Of a stretch of 64,000 nucleotides of DNA, positions 44,787 to 57,503 are shown piece after piece. The notes under the pieces were generated by a model. It was not told where the DNA came from. It made no database searches and was given only the letters and a program-made list of their open reading frames with translations. Source of the DNA: Septoria linicola (lineage: Eukaryota; Ascomycota; Dothideomycetes; Mycosphaerellales; Mycosphaerellaceae); assembly GCA_024114885.1 (NCBI GenBank), contig CP099418.1, positions 806,001-870,000 of the forward strand, written 5' to 3'. Numbering within the stretch: position 1 is the first letter of the stretch; each line of letters starts with the position of its first letter. The translations under genes and the position numbers were made by a program.

Positions 44787-46063
44787 ATGTCTACGAAGCC
44801 TAAATCAAGAGGCCCGCAATGCACAAGTCCATATACTGATGGCAAAGCCGGATCTATGGCCAGTCTGCCTGCCAGCTGGTTCACATCGAGTGAGATGTAC
44901 GACCTCGAGCGGCGAGCCATCTTCAGCAAGAAATGGATGTTAACCACGCACCAAATCCGCCTGCCTATCCCAGGAGATTGGATCAAGTTTGAAATAGTTG
45001 GCTACGAGTACGTGATCTCTCGAGACCGTAAGGGCGAGATCCATGCCTTCCACAACGCCTGTCGACATCGAGGCTACCACGTTGTCGAGGGCGCTTCAGG
45101 CCACAACCAGATACTGTCCTGTCGCTACCATGGCTGGTCATGTGCACTCGATGGCAGACTGACAAAGGCGAATTGGTATGAGGACATCCAGGGATTTGAC
45201 AAGAACCAGAACGGCCTCTTCAAGATTCACACCAGAGTTGACGCTCTCGGCTTCGTCTGGGTCAACTTAGACTCATCAGAAACGCCAGAGCCATGGGAGT
45301 CGGAATTCGACGATATCGACAGGGGTGAAAGGTACAACGGCTACGACCTCAACGACTACGTCTTTGATCATGAGTTCGAGATCGATGCAGACACGAACTG
45401 GAAGCTTTGCTCCGACAACTACAATGAATGCTATCATTGTCCTACATCTCATCCAGGAATCGATGCCCTGCTGGTTGTCGACAAGTTGACGCTGGATTCG
45501 AACAAAGGCTACATGATCGCCATCTCTCCTCAAAATGAGCAGCAGAAACGAGATGGTCTCAAGCTATGCGCCACCTACTGGTATCCTAACGTGTCCACCA
45601 ATATCCTGTAAATTCGCCCTGAAATCCTCCGCCATCCTTGCTCACCCACCTCAGGCCAAATTACATCATGCTTCAGCGCTTTCTGCCACGGTTGGTCAAT
45701 CGGACCAGAATGCATTATCAGATCTTCCGCAATAAGAATGCCAAGCAAGAGCTCTTCGACCTCATCGACAAGATGTACGTGAAGATCATGACTGAAGATG
45801 AGGGTCTGGCATGTGGTGTTCAGAAGAATATGGAGCACGACTTGTATGTCAGCGGACAATTGCACCCGAGGGTCGAGAGCGCGTCGCTACACATGCAAGC
45901 TAGGACAAGGGAGATTGTGAAGGAACACGCCAAACGAGAGGAAGCTGCCGGTCATCAGATTTGGCCAGCGAAGCCGGTACTTACGCTCGATGAGAACAGT
46001 AAGGAGGATGAGGACTTCTGTAGAGGTCTTGGTTGTCTGCCGAAAGCTATGCTGGCCTGGTGA
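44787..46063 (+). CDS. Rieske non-heme iron oxygenase, choline-monooxygenase-like
   Basis: Exons 44787-45607 and 45655-46063 with a 47-bp intron (GTAAAT...CCTCAG), giving 409 aa. The [2Fe-2S] Rieske site is C-x-H then C-x2-H: ACRHRGYHVV, then LSCRYHGWSC. The catalytic domain carries the mononuclear iron motif in NYNECYHCPTSHPG (His, His) and NYIMLQRFLP after the splice. Its nearest described relatives are choline monooxygenase/CntA-type alpha subunits, which oxidise quaternary amines (choline to betaine aldehyde, or carnitine). The start at 44787 is the first ATG. Substrate is inferred from overall resemblance only. The next gene downstream, 356 bp away and on the same strand, is a Zn2Cys6 regulator. 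Confidence 0.88.
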
Positions 46064-46418
46064 TATCGCAACGTATCTCTGGGGCTTCATATGGCCGACG
46101 TTAAACAGTATGGGCCTGCAAGCTTCTTAATTGTCAAGATGTCGTAAGTGGTCCCATCCCATAGAAGGTATATGGAAGGGTATATTTGCCTGATGTGGAC
46201 AGAAATGTGGGGATCATGCTCCTCCTTGAATCTCTCGACATCCATCCGTAGCCTTTCTTCCACTCTCATGCTCGATCGTCATGCTCGAGTACTTGCTGTC
46301 TACTCACGCGACCAAGCTGCGGACTTGCTCAAGTCGACCCGGCTAAGCTTGGAGTGCTGATTAAGGGACTGAACTGGCTCTCAGAAATACTTGAACGACA
46401 TGTGCTTGCACCAATGCC
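46064..46418. promoter_or_regulatory. Spacer between oxygenase and Zn2Cys6 regulator
   Basis: 355 bp holding the oxygenase 3' UTR and the promoter of the regulator. No gene seen. Confidence 0.35.
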
Positions 46419-47764
46419 ATGGGCCCTCGACAACGCTGCTATGTTCCTAAGACGAAGGGATGCTTTCAATGCTCTCAAAGGCGCATCAACTGCGATAGAT
46501 CAGAGCCTACCTGTCGGAAGTGCCCCAAGGCAGAAATCTCCTGCAGTGGTATTGGCATCAGGTATCGTTTTGCACATGATGGGATTGTGGGTGGGTGGCC
46601 TGTGCAGCAATGGACCAGCCAGTCCCGACACTCAATTCGGAGCGCGCGAATAGAGCAAGCGAACTGTAGCTCTAGCAGAGGAATCGATATCCCCAGGGCG
46701 AATTCAGATGCGCTCCATGCATTGGAGCGTGATCTTCTCGATTACTGTTAGTTTCAGCACGTCCAAACGGTGACAAAAGCTGAGCAGTGTAGTCTCTGAA
46801 AAGATCGCCCCAGTACTAGTCACAGCCGACGATGCCCACAATAGCTGGCGGTGCCTACTACTTCCCATTGCACATGCTAGTGATCTGGTCAGGCGAGCTG
46901 TGATATCAGCAGCTGCGGGTCACGCCCCTGCGGCAACATCCAATACGAAAATCTCAACGTCTTACGCATATCAACAAGTCATCCACGAGCTCAGGCGAAG
47001 ACAAGATCTAGAAGCCGAGAGCCTTCTTGGCAAGCAACACATCGTACTTACGCTACTGGTCCTTTTGGCAAAGGCAATTGTGGATGGCTCGCAAGACTTT
47101 CGATCTGTCTTCAATCTCTTGGAGACACTGTTGAGGACTGTGAAAGATCGCAAAGCGTTTCACTCGGGCGAGATCGGCACTTTCATTCTGGCACAGGTAT
47201 CCAAGTAAGTGATCATGCATTGTCAAAGCTTGGCAGATCAGGGAATTGAGAGTGTACAGGTTCCGAGGATACGCTGCGCTATTCCTATCTCGCAGTGAGG
47301 CTATCACTATACTGAGCACATGTACTGCGGGTGGACCACCTGTGAACGCCAACTGGCACGAATACAACACATCTCGCAATCTATACCCAAGCCTCAACAT
47401 TTGCATGTCGACCATGTACGAGGTGGATCGCAGAGCGTGTGACATTTATCTGGCGCGTGAGCTCTTAGGACCCCATACGCCGGCGTTGATCGAGATGGTG
47501 GACGATTTCAGGAAGACGCTGGCCGCGGTTCTGGCTGCCAGCCCTGGCGAACACACCCTGGCCTGGGCTGTGTTCATTGTTGCCATCGAAAGCGGAGGAT
47601 ACGAACATCGAGAGGTGTTCATACAGTTCCTGCGCAGACACCAGCGGGTGCGAGGCTTTGGCAGCATTGGTAAAGCCATTGAGTATATTGAGAGGATATG
47701 GGCGGCACACGAGCAAAATGATTGGGTGGAACAGATCATGCAGCTACCTCTTTTGGTGGTTTGA
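46419..47764 (+). CDS. Zn(II)2Cys6 fungal transcription factor
   Basis: Three exons, 46419-46746, 46793-47204 and 47260-47764, with introns of 46 and 55 bp, all in phase, giving 414 aa. Residues 14-41 carry the binuclear zinc cluster C-x2-C-x6-C-x6-C-x2-C-x6-C (CFQCSQRRINCDRSEPTC, RKCPKAEISC). After the first splice the text EKIAPVLVTADD, LLLPIAHASDLVRRAVISAA and later FRGYAALFLSRSEAITIL fits the C-terminal 'fungal specific transcription factor' region (PF11951 type). It is shorter than most members but ends cleanly. Adjacent to the Rieske oxygenase on the same strand, so local pathway control is a reasonable but untested inference. Confidence 0.88.
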
Positions 47765-48153
47765 GCCGACCGGTCCCCTCTAGTCGCTCATATGGGCGGC
47801 GGACTCACGAGATGGTTGCGGGAGATTAGGGACGGCGAGGTGAGCGATGGCTGTGGGCCTTGTGCTGAAAATACCTGATCCAATGGATGACTTTCTAGCT
47901 ACCGATATATTGCTTGACAATCCACTGACCATTCAGACCGGCTCCGCCTTATACGCATGTGACACTTGGCAATAGGACGCGAAGAATTTATATCACACTT
48001 TCCAGGGAACCTCGAAATCTGTCAACACACTCGGCTGGTCAATAAGCTCGATCATAAACGACAAGGACGGGAATCTTCCTGAAGCAGCTCTCGGGCACAG
48101 TCACTACCCTCACGAGGCTCCAAAAATACTGGTACCCGATCAAATCTACAAGC
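47765..48153. other. Intergenic spacer
   Basis: 389 bp between the regulator and the unknown gene at 48154. Nothing recognised. Confidence 0.3.
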
Positions 48154-48850
48154 ATGGAGTCACAAAGATTTTCGGAAGATCTAGGTCGCCCTCCGACATA
48201 CGACGCAGCTGCTGTCAACCCTGAAGCGATCGCTGAGGCTGGGCCTGTAGTTCTTACGGACAAGGCACTGGTGATGAGGAGCTTTCTTCGCCACTTACTC
48301 TGCACCGATTATCGCGTCGATCAAGTGAACAACATCTCCTGGTATCGGTCAAAATTTATATCACTCTCCAACGCCGTTGCAGACCTCCAAGGACTGGACC
48401 TCATGGTGACATCTACCAGACGCCGTTTGTTCTCTACGCAGCGCATAACTCAATGCGCAGTGAGACGGGAGGAGCTGCAGAAGATCATTGATGAAGACAT
48501 CCAGCTCCCGTGCAATGAGCTCAAGCTCCCTGTCGAGGTCGTGAAGAGGATGTTGATCTGGTACAGAAAGTCCTTGCTCGGTTACGGCCTATATTCTGGA
48601 TGCTTGCACGACGTGTCCAAAGGCAAAATCGGTGTCAAAATGCAAATAGCTCATTTGGAAGTTCAAGGTGGATCAAGACATTATGATACCGGGCGTCATA
48701 CCGCCATGGGAATTTTCTCTGCGCGATCGATTGCAAGAGCGTCTCGCCGAGGAGCAGCTGAAGTATTCTGCGTCTATCAAAATCTGGTCTTCCTCGTCCG
48801 CCAGTCAGACAGTAGCTTGGTGTGAGTGGCAGGAGTTGGATAGGCTGTAG
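48154..48850 (+). CDS. Hypothetical protein with PPxY motif, frame unclear at 3' end
   Basis: An ATG at 48154 (MESQRFSEDLGRPPTYDAAA) opens a 223-codon frame with normal-looking helical sequence (ALVMRSFLRHLLCTDYRVDQ, KLPVEVVKRMLIWYRKSLLG). From about 48668 a better-looking continuation (IPPWEFSLRDRLQERLAEEQ, ending ELDRL at 48850) is in another frame, which points to a missed intron or a one-base shift near 48660. A PPTY motif near residue 13 could bind WW domains. I do not recognise the family. It may belong with the oxygenase/regulator pair, or be independent. Confidence 0.45.
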
Positions 48851-49179
48851 CGGGAGCAACGGTATCACGCACCACAATTATACGTGGACCACAGATGTCT
48901 GGCTTTTGCCGAAATCCAGGCGAAGCGGACTTTGAAGGCTGCCAATAAACGGGAGGCTGTAGGGCAGGCATGGGCCCGAGTAGCGCGCAGTGGTGTCCCT
49001 TCCCACTGCGGAGTACAATAGATCTGTAGCTCTCGATGCAAACCTTGCGCGAGAATGAGTGGGCATGAGGGTTCGGCAGTGCTGAAAAGGCTGTCAAACA
49101 TGTCGGATGCATGTAGGCGACCCAGGATCGACTTTGTTGCGTCCAAAGGGAAGACGGATGCCATGCCATGCTCTGAACG
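48851..49179. other. Convergent spacer
   Basis: 329 bp between the end of the unknown gene and the end of the minus-strand reductase relic. Nothing recognised. Confidence 0.3.
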
Positions 49180-50172
49180 TTACAAGCAGAGCAGCACTTT
49201 CCCATCAGCCGAGCATCTCTGCGCCGCGATCAGTGCTGATCCAACATTTTCCAGCGTATATCGTTCCCGAATTCTTGGAATGTTCTGGCCAGATTGAACA
49301 AGCCGAGCTGCTTGGCCATATACCGCTTGCGCACGCTGGATGCTGACTCCCGCGATCCAGTCTCGCAAGTGGAATAGGCTGAACCGTACGCCAGAAGACT
49401 GCCACGCCACAGTAGGAACCGGCACACTGCTCAACAATCCATACTGAACGTACAAACCACCAGGCTTGACAATTTTCAAGAACGGCACAGCGTTTTCTCC
49501 ACCCACACAGTCAAAGAACACATCAACTTTCTCTCCCTGCCATCTTTCACACATCTCACTCAGCGAAGGAGCACCTTCATACCTCAACACTCTTGCCCCA
49601 AACCTCTCAATCCTCCTCGCAGACAACTCACTCCTTACAAAACGCTACCGGCTCAAAACCCATCGAATTCGCAATCTGCAAAATCATACACCCAATCGCC
49701 GATCCCGCAGCTGACACAGCAATCTTCATATGAGGTTGAATCCCAAACGCCTCCTTGAGCATAACCCACGCAGTCATGGGATTGATGTAGCTAGATGCTG
49801 CTTCGTCATCTTCCAAGATGTCCGGTACGAGAAGACAGGAATCTTCTGGGTGGTCTTTATATTGTTGCCATGTTCCAGAATGAGCGGATTGGTATAACGC
49901 GATCGCCAGGGTTTCTTGTGGAACAGGCGGATCCGAGTTCTGTGATTATGCCGAAGCCTTCGTAGCCGGGGAGGAAAGGTAGTGTGATTCTGGAGCGGAA
50001 TGCGCCGGAAATGGTGATTAGGTCAGAGGGGTTGATTGTGCTGGCTTTCATGCGTATTCGCACGTGTCGAGGAGGGGACAGGGCCAAGGTTGACGTTCTG
50101 TATTTCTACAACTTCGGGAGGATCGCCAAAGTTGTGCACGATTGCCTGCCGCACAGCGTCATTTGTTTGCAT
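49180..50172 (-). pseudogene. MDR (zinc-type alcohol dehydrogenase/quinone or enoyl reductase-like), frameshifted
   Basis: From an ATG at 50172 the protein reads MQTNDAVRQAIVHNFGDPPE. It shifts at a four-base run (50074-50077) into MKASTINPSDLITISGAF and LPFLPGYEGFGIITELG, shifts again near 49871-49885 into WQQYKDHPEDSCLLVP and AWVMLKEAFGI with the Rossmann IAVSAAGSAIGCMI. It shifts a third time at the run 49639-49642 into SARRIERFGARVLRY, FFDCVGGENAVPFL and KVLLCL. This is the order of an MDR NADPH-dependent reductase. Introns do not explain the shifts. Either a pseudogene or a stretch with consensus indels. Confidence 0.8.
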
Positions 50173-50445
50173 GGCTGAGGACGAGAGGAGAGGAGGATCT
50201 CACATCGTCCTGGCTATGTACAGATTGATTCATGAGACAGAAGACAGGTGTGGAAGCTTGACAGGGTTATGTAAGCGTATTACTCATGTGAGCAGGGAAG
50301 TTGAGCCAAGGTCATAAAAGTTCGTGGCCATCATTCACTCGTTATCTGTCCTATCTATCTCTGCCAAGCAATTTAATCCTACAGCACGCCGTCTACGATC
50401 CTACTGGCATGGTGGTCGCGACCTGCGCGGCGAGACACCGCTAAG
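50173..50445. other. Short spacer before the DNA2 stop
   Basis: 273 bp with the promoter of the reductase relic and the DNA2 3' end. Nothing recognised. Confidence 0.3.
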
Positions 50446-53400
50446 CTAAAACTCTTCACCTGTCAAATCCTCCCAAATCTCCATCACAACCTCATCCCGC
50501 ATACGCCTGATCTTGCTGCCAGTCTTGTGCCCTTTAACCACCTTTGGTGATCTTTTGCTAGGTGACCTATTCCCAGCATTGATACTAGCTTGTAAGACGC
50601 CTCTCGGCCTTTCCAAGCTTTTAGCTATGCTCTTTTGACTCGGAGATGGCTTGGATGGGCTCCTCTTCGTCGGAGAGACGCGAGCTTTTATCTTCTTCTT
50701 CGGACTTCGTTGTTGCTCTTCTTGCTCCACGATTGTGGCAGCAACCTGTGTGCTAAAGTCGAAAGCGTGCGCATCGTCTGCAGTCTGCGGCAAGTCCATA
50801 GTCCAACCTTTATTGTCCATCATATTCATCATCTTATCCAAGAGCTCAGTATTCTTCAGTGTCCTTCTGCTTCCAAGGACTACAAGCTTGCTTCGCGCTC
50901 GTGTGAGGGCAACGTTGACTCTGCGCCAGTCCTTGAGCAGATCGCCAACAATGCCACTTTCGTTGGAGCGGACCATGCTAAGTATCACGACTTCCTTGTC
51001 CCGACCTTGATACCGGTCTGCTGAGTCGATCTCCACTGCAGCGGGAATGCCGGCACGGCGGAAGAGCTGGCGCATCAAGGCGAGCTGCGAGCGATACAGC
51101 GTGATGACTCCCATCTCTGAGGCTGGAACCCCAAGAGCGAGGAAGGATAGTACGATTTGTGCACAAAGCGTCGCTTCGAGGAGATTGGTGATTTTGCCAC
51201 CACCGGAGAGAGTCTCAAGCGCAGCCTTGCCAATCTGGTCAGTATTGGCAAAAACGACTTTGTTTTGCGGGTCTGTTGACTTCCTCAGCCAGCAAGAATT
51301 GTCGACAGCCTTACACATTGAGTGCTGTCCATGGTACGTTTGCAAGCCGTCCGGGTTCCCCAGGTGCAGGCTTCGTTGAGCGACAGCCTCGTTGCCGCAA
51401 TTTAGCTTGCCGTGGTAGATCAATTCGTTGGAAAATGACATGATCTCCTCGCACATCCGATATTGTCTTCCAAGTTCCGCCACAGCGGCAGGCTGGCTCT
51501 CGCTGAGCTGCCGGAATAGTGAAACGTCCAGTCCTCCTTCTAATGCCCTCCTATTCTGCACTAGAGGCGGGAGCTGGTAATGGTCACCCACGAGAACAAA
51601 CTTCCGAGTGTGAAGAAGAGGTCCGAGAATTATTGGCAGCGTGATCTGTGATGCTTCATCCACAATGCACACGTCAAAAGATCGCCGATGGAAGAGTGTA
51701 TGATTGGTGCCCATACATGTAGTAGCGACGATCTGTGTGCCCATATACGCTGCGTCAACTTCGTCGATAGTCTTGCGGGGTGTGGCAGCCAGCTGGCAGA
51801 ATTCCTGGACTTGTGGATTGATCTTTGCTGGGACGCCTAAGCGTAAAATCGAGCCAGTAGGGGCGATGTCCTTGATCTTGAGCAGTATGTTGTCCACTGC
51901 GGTATGCGTGAACGAAGTAAGCAAGATTGATTTCTGCTCCGCAAGAAGAGCTCGTATGATGTGAGCAATAGTCGTCGTCTTGCCAGTTCCCGGCATGCCA
52001 AGAATCAAGGCATAGTCATTCGCGGCAAGCACTCGCGAGACTGCAGAGCGCTGATCGTCATTCATCTGGCCGAGCTGCGTTGGCTCAAGCTGACCATGCA
52101 TGGACGGCGTAGGCGTGAACGTTGGCGCAGCATTGAAGATCAGTTGGTCCCGTAGCTTGTTTACAATCGGACTGTCATTCATGAGTGTGACAAGATTGTT
52201 GCGCACGAGTGCCAGACCGTTACTAAACTCGTCTTTGTCGATCCGGTACAGGATCGACTCCTTGTGTTCTGGAGAGTCTGGGTGACCGCCAACGGTCATC
52301 GTGCCTCGGAACGCCTGATTACTCTTCTCATCAAATAATGGCAATCGTTGTCGAGCGTCTCCAAGCTTGCGATCAACAGCTACGGTGATCTCCGTTCTGC
52401 TGATGCCGACCACGTATCCGTTTGCAAGTGCCCATTGACCTCGTTCTGATGAGACAACAATAGGTTCTCCTAAGGTGAGCGAGCTGCCTTCGGCAAATGA
52501 GCCACTCGATGATGACAGTGCTCTAGAGAAAGCGTATGCAAAGCGGTTGATTTTGCCTCCGCTGCCTTCTACACCATCGACTTGTGTCGTGGTGCTTGTG
52601 TTCGTCAGGTCTTTGACGAGATGTAGGCGACCAAAGCACCGCCCAGAAGCTTCACGATCCGCCGATGACATTGTCCATAGCTCCTTGCGGAAGCGAGCCT
52701 GATCTCCTTCTTCAAGGGTCAGTAGCTTGTCCCACTTCATGAACCACTTTTTCAATGACATTGTGCTCGCGGTATCTTTGCTTTCGAGAAGCAGATGCCC
52801 GACTGATTCCTTCCACGTCAAGCTATGAGTCTTCTTCTTGTCGTCAACCATACCAGCGGAGTCGGCAGTGCCATTCTCGGCCAGAGCATGGTAAGCGAAG
52901 CAACTCTGCTGTGCATAGCATCTACCACATTTGTATGGATTACGAAGCATTGTTGGTAGACCGGACTCCTGCATCATCTGGGACGGCGCAGGTGGAAATG
53001 CTTGCTCATCCTCGTCGTCATGGACAGGATTTCTTGCCCTGAAGATGTAAGCTGCCAGGCGGTTGCGTTGCTGGATCATCTGCTTGATCTCGTTGAGTGG
53101 TGGTGCTATTCGCGACATCGAAGAGCTCTCGAGGTAGTAGAGTATCCCAGCTTCGACTTCGACATCATACCGGTCTGACATGAGCAATGTATAAAGTGCA
53201 GTCTGTGCTCGATGGGCTGCACTTTGAGTTGTCCGTCCAGTCTTGACCTCGAACGGGACTATAAGGTGCTGAAGGTCAGGCGCTCCGGGTCTGCTGGCAA
53301 TCGTAGTTTGCACAGTTGCGTCGACGTTTCCTTTCAAACCATATAGAGGTGACCACACGTGTTCCTCGATGGCGATAAGCTTGCTTATGCTCATGAGCAT

Positions 53401-55796
53401 TTTCTCGCCCTGCTTATCGTCGACTTGCGCCGCTGCGCTAGGCTCCGATTGCACGAAAATTCCGGCCCAGGCTGTTATTTCACCCATCTTCGCCTTGACT
53501 TCTTCCGCAGCGAGACTGGTATCACGCATGCCAAGTTCCCATAGTCCCTCCACGTGGAGCTGGATTGTCCGTTCCACAAGATCGCCCAAAAAGCTTTCAG
53601 ACCACTCGTTAGCACACAGCGCCTGTTGGAAGATTTCATGCAATATCTTTCCATATACCATGGCTTTACTGCCTTCGCTGGTCGCCTTGATGCGGTCCTG
53701 TAAGACAGCTTTACGGATGCAGTCAAAAGAGTCAGCGACGGTAGTTGCAGACAACATGTGGTCCGGGTGTACGATCAATAAGGGGCTTTGCTCTGCATCA
53801 GAGACGAGCACCTGCCCGGCAGGAGATCTGGCACTCGCAGGCGACCCTCCGCGCCTGATGTGGGCTATGTGAACGATGGCGTTCTGTGAAACGGGAGTCG
53901 TGGCCCAAGATCCTCGCAGCGTGATCGCTGCTGGCAATCCTGTTGCTTCGTCTTCCACAGAGAGGATTGTTTCGTCGCAGCATCGACCCCGGTCGTCAGT
54001 GTACTGTCCGGAAATGACTTGCTTGACTCGATATCGTTGCAGCCGCGGAGCGTAGTGGTCGCGCTGGCTTTTCGTACTGGCTGGGGTATGAGACTTTCGT
54101 GGACTGCGGCCGAGGCCCCTGTGTGGACGTCGTCTTCGTGGTGATATCTACAGGCACATAAGCTATATACTCTCTAGACATGAAATCACCTGAAGCGATG
54201 ACTGACCTGCATGGCTTGAGTTGCGCTGAACTCTGCTTGCGCAAAGGAGTCATCGTCAATGTCCTCAGCCCCGAATTCATCGTCATCGTCGATCGTTATT
54301 GGTTCTGTCTGCTGTGCGGGTCTCCCGGGTGCATTCGTCAAGAATGGCTTGGGTGCCTGTGGTGGATCGGGATGAGGAGGTATATCGTACAGTGACTTCT
54401 GAATCGCCGTTTGTGGCGGTTGAGAGCACAGCTCATCAATATCATCGACAGTCAGATCGAAGTCGCCGTCATCAAACTCATCTGCTTCCGCAATGGGTGC
54501 TACAGTAGCTTTAGTGACCTGCGCCACTTTCGGCAGACTTGGGGGCGCAATATTGATGGTCGCTTGTAGGCGGGCAGCGGTGCTTTACTCTGAAGTGCAT
54601 AGGTCGGAGCGGCGCCTGGGTTGAGTGGATCGCCCGCCTGCCTGGAGCTGTCAAAGCGAATGCCGCCCGACACAGTTGGACGCAATGTTTGTGTTGGTGG
54701 TCGTGGCAGTGGAGGAATTGGTTTTCGGGCTTGCAATGGGCTTGTTACCGTCTGTGGCTTCATAAGATCGTCTCCCGTTTCTGGCAACGGACTCGAGCTT
54801 GATGGTAGTTCCGATGTCAAAGCGTTAGGCGTCTCCTTGCGAGCTTGCTCCGTCCGTTGCGTGGCGAGCGTTTCCTGCAGCTTCTTGACCATCGATGCGA
54901 CCTTGCTCTTCCCACCTGACTCGACGGCTGTCTGATCCTGCCAGACACTGATGCTAGTCCTGCTCCCACCTGTCCGCTGCCGCTTGTTCTTGCTACTCGG
55001 CCAGTCGTTCCCCGTACTCGCCCATCTCCGTAGCCCACCACCTTTTACCGGCGTTTCCAGCGGTCTAGGAGATCCTTGGAAAATCAGGTTGCTGATTTTC
55101 GGCGGCTTTAAGACGACGCCACTTTGCTTGTTGCTCGCATAACGTTGCCATAGATCTGCTGCCGGATCCGCTGCTGCCGGCGTCTTCCCCACAGATTGCT
55201 GTCCTTTTTGCGTCGAGCCACCAGCAGCTTGTGAGGAAGTGCCTGGGCAGGAAGGTGATGAGCTCTTTGCTCTTTTCCGTTTTCGTCGGTTCGGTGTGAG
55301 CAGCTCGGACGAACTGTTCGGTATCCAGCCAATTTGCTCTTCTGGGGATTGTGTCACCTCCTCCTGCTTCTTAACCTCATCGCAGTCGCCAATCAGATCT
55401 TCCAACGACAGGCGTGCTCCCGGAGTGCATGGAAACGTGTTCGACTGAGGGAGAGGCGGTGTATCACTGCTGCTCGTTCTCGTGGGGGCGGCATTCTCAC
55501 TCTGCTCTCGTTCCACACTCTCCTCCAGTTCTGGCTCCTCGGCCGCCTCTGCTGTAAATGAGAACGCCTTTAGCTTCGTCTTTGCCTCCGTTGTTGCCGG
55601 AATAGCAGGTTTTGTGGGTATATTTGCAGGCGCATCACCCAATGGCGCTCTGTTGTGTTGTGGTCTATTCCAATGGCTCGATCGCTGCTTAGCGCGTCAG
55701 TAAGCTGCACTGGAATCAGAGAGAGAGTGTGTCTGCGAGTGAAGTGCGTACTTTTCCGTGTTCCTGTTCGAAAAATCCCTTGGTACGAGTCGCCAT
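50446..55796 (-). CDS. DNA2: DNA2 nuclease-helicase, with one apparent single-base frameshift
   Basis: Exons are 55752-55796 (MATRTKGFFEQEHGK), 54207-55684 (RSSHWNRPQHNRAP onward) and 50446-54147, with introns of 67 and 59 bp. The product is about 1,740 aa. The disordered N-terminus ends in the conserved EFDDGDFDLTVDDIDELC. The RecB-like nuclease with an Fe-S cluster follows: HPDHMLSATTVADSFDCIR, FEVKTGRTT, then CGRCYAQQSC. The superfamily 1 helicase comes next: GMPGTGKTTTIAH (Walker A), VDEASQ, LVGDHYQLPPL, ELGRQYRMCEE and VALTRARSKL. Dna2 processes Okazaki flaps and resects double-strand breaks. Between LPAYKR and INIAPPSLPKVAQ (about 54556-54575) the frame changes by one base with no usable intron. 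As DNA2 is normally essential, I suspect a consensus error or a second intact copy elsewhere. Confidence 0.93.
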
Positions 55797-57503
55797 CTCG
55801 CCGGTGCCTTTTTACCGAATACCGTGTTCCTCGTGATTCATCGCTCTGAACGCTTCGCAACGCGAGAAATGGTGAAAATATTGGTGTCTGCCGACTGTTG
55901 ACACGCAGAAGGCGGAGAGGCGAGGTGGGACGTGTAGCGCGTGTATTATGTAAGCAAGCCGAGCAATACTCTTTGCTACACATCTCTACTTGTGACAGGC
56001 CCAACCTCTCCGTTCCGAAACATGCCTTCGGTGTGCTGACAATGTTCTATGAGCCTCAGAGCACGACACATGCCACGGAGCTGACGCTCAAAAATCGCCA
56101 TACCATCGCCTCTCTGACCAACAATCAGCGTGCCTCATCGCATACATACACTGAGCATGACATGAAGCAACAGAGGCGAATGAACCTTCGCACAAGGCAG
56201 GTGGCAGCACTGCTGAATTAGCAGCTCATCCCAAACTGATCTCGTAGTACGATCTCAAATTCAACTCGAGGTATCCTTCGAAACACATATGAACTTGGTG
56301 GCATAGCTGTTATAGAGAGCCCAAAGTTACCTGGATTGAAGTATCCACGTCTGCATTTGCACACATTCCCTTGAACATTGGTTCCGCGATCGCATGATCA
56401 CACCGGCCGCTCTCCCACATCACACGCTCGAAGCATGTCAGAGCTCTGCTGGAAACACGACCTGCTCATGATAGCTGTGTCAGGCCCCAATGCGACAGCA
56501 TATCGTAAGATTAGCAGAGACATACTGGCCAGCATTCGTCTCTCTGTCGAATCCAAAACCATGCTGGGCGTCACTCTTCCCGTAAGACATGAAGCAACGC
56601 TTTCCAAGGAAGACCTTCTTGGACAGATTTGTACGCTTAAGTCATCTCAAAGATACTTTCCAGCTATCTTCTTTAGAATATTCACCACGAGGATTTAGCC
56701 GAACGCTCCACAAGCCATTCATATCCTCACATTCGCTGATTCGCTTTTCCTTATTCACCAGCCTGTCCTCGTTCACCGCTTCGGCACTTCATTTCACAGT
56801 CATAAAAGTCCGCCCGGACGACTCATTGGTATTTGAATCAGACACGCGGCGACGACGGAGCCAAAGCTGGCCGTTTCCCAGCTCCACACCTCCGGGAGGC
56901 TTGGTGAGTGTCTGTGCTATGAAGGTGCAGATTCTCGTGTGACGGTTCTTCTCATGCCTCTTTCCTGGACTGCTTCCGATATACTTTTGAATTGGGACAT
57001 GCGTCGTAGTGGTGTGTGGTGGCTTGGTCCTTGCCAGATCGCAGAGAAGTGTAGGCGGAAAGGTTGTGTGATGTTTCAGTACTTGAGTTCTACTCTATGG
57101 TAAAGTCTTGTGAGTGAATTCTATCCTCGCGCGTGTGTCCTCGAGCCTTTTTCGCATGTGTCCACATCTCTTGCTGCTTGCTTCCTCGAGCACAAGCCCA
57201 CTAGTACGCTTCGAAGGCACTTTCAATCACTTCAGTCGCTCTAGTGCCAGTACCTTCGAAATATGAAGTTTTACAGAAGAAGGGAGAGTGACACTTGCTC
57301 ACTAGATCTTGCCCCTTCATCGCGCATTTGGCCATTTGAGGCGCAATTCGGGTACCTCTCGGCTTTCCATCAATCATGCAGTCAATAGATCAAAGTAACT
57401 AATGCTCCCCAAATGGTCAAGCCCAATGCGTTTCCCTTTCCAAAATTCAGGCGCGTTCGCCGAAGAAACGTAAATAGAGTGTTAGGCTGAAAGCGGGGTC
57501 GAA
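55797..57503. other. 1.7-kb intergenic region, no gene supported
   Basis: Upstream of DNA2 and downstream of the 57504-58580 frame. Frames of 106-117 codons on the plus strand (56378-56698, 56589-56942) overlap each other and show no domain. No RNA gene recognised. Confidence 0.3.
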
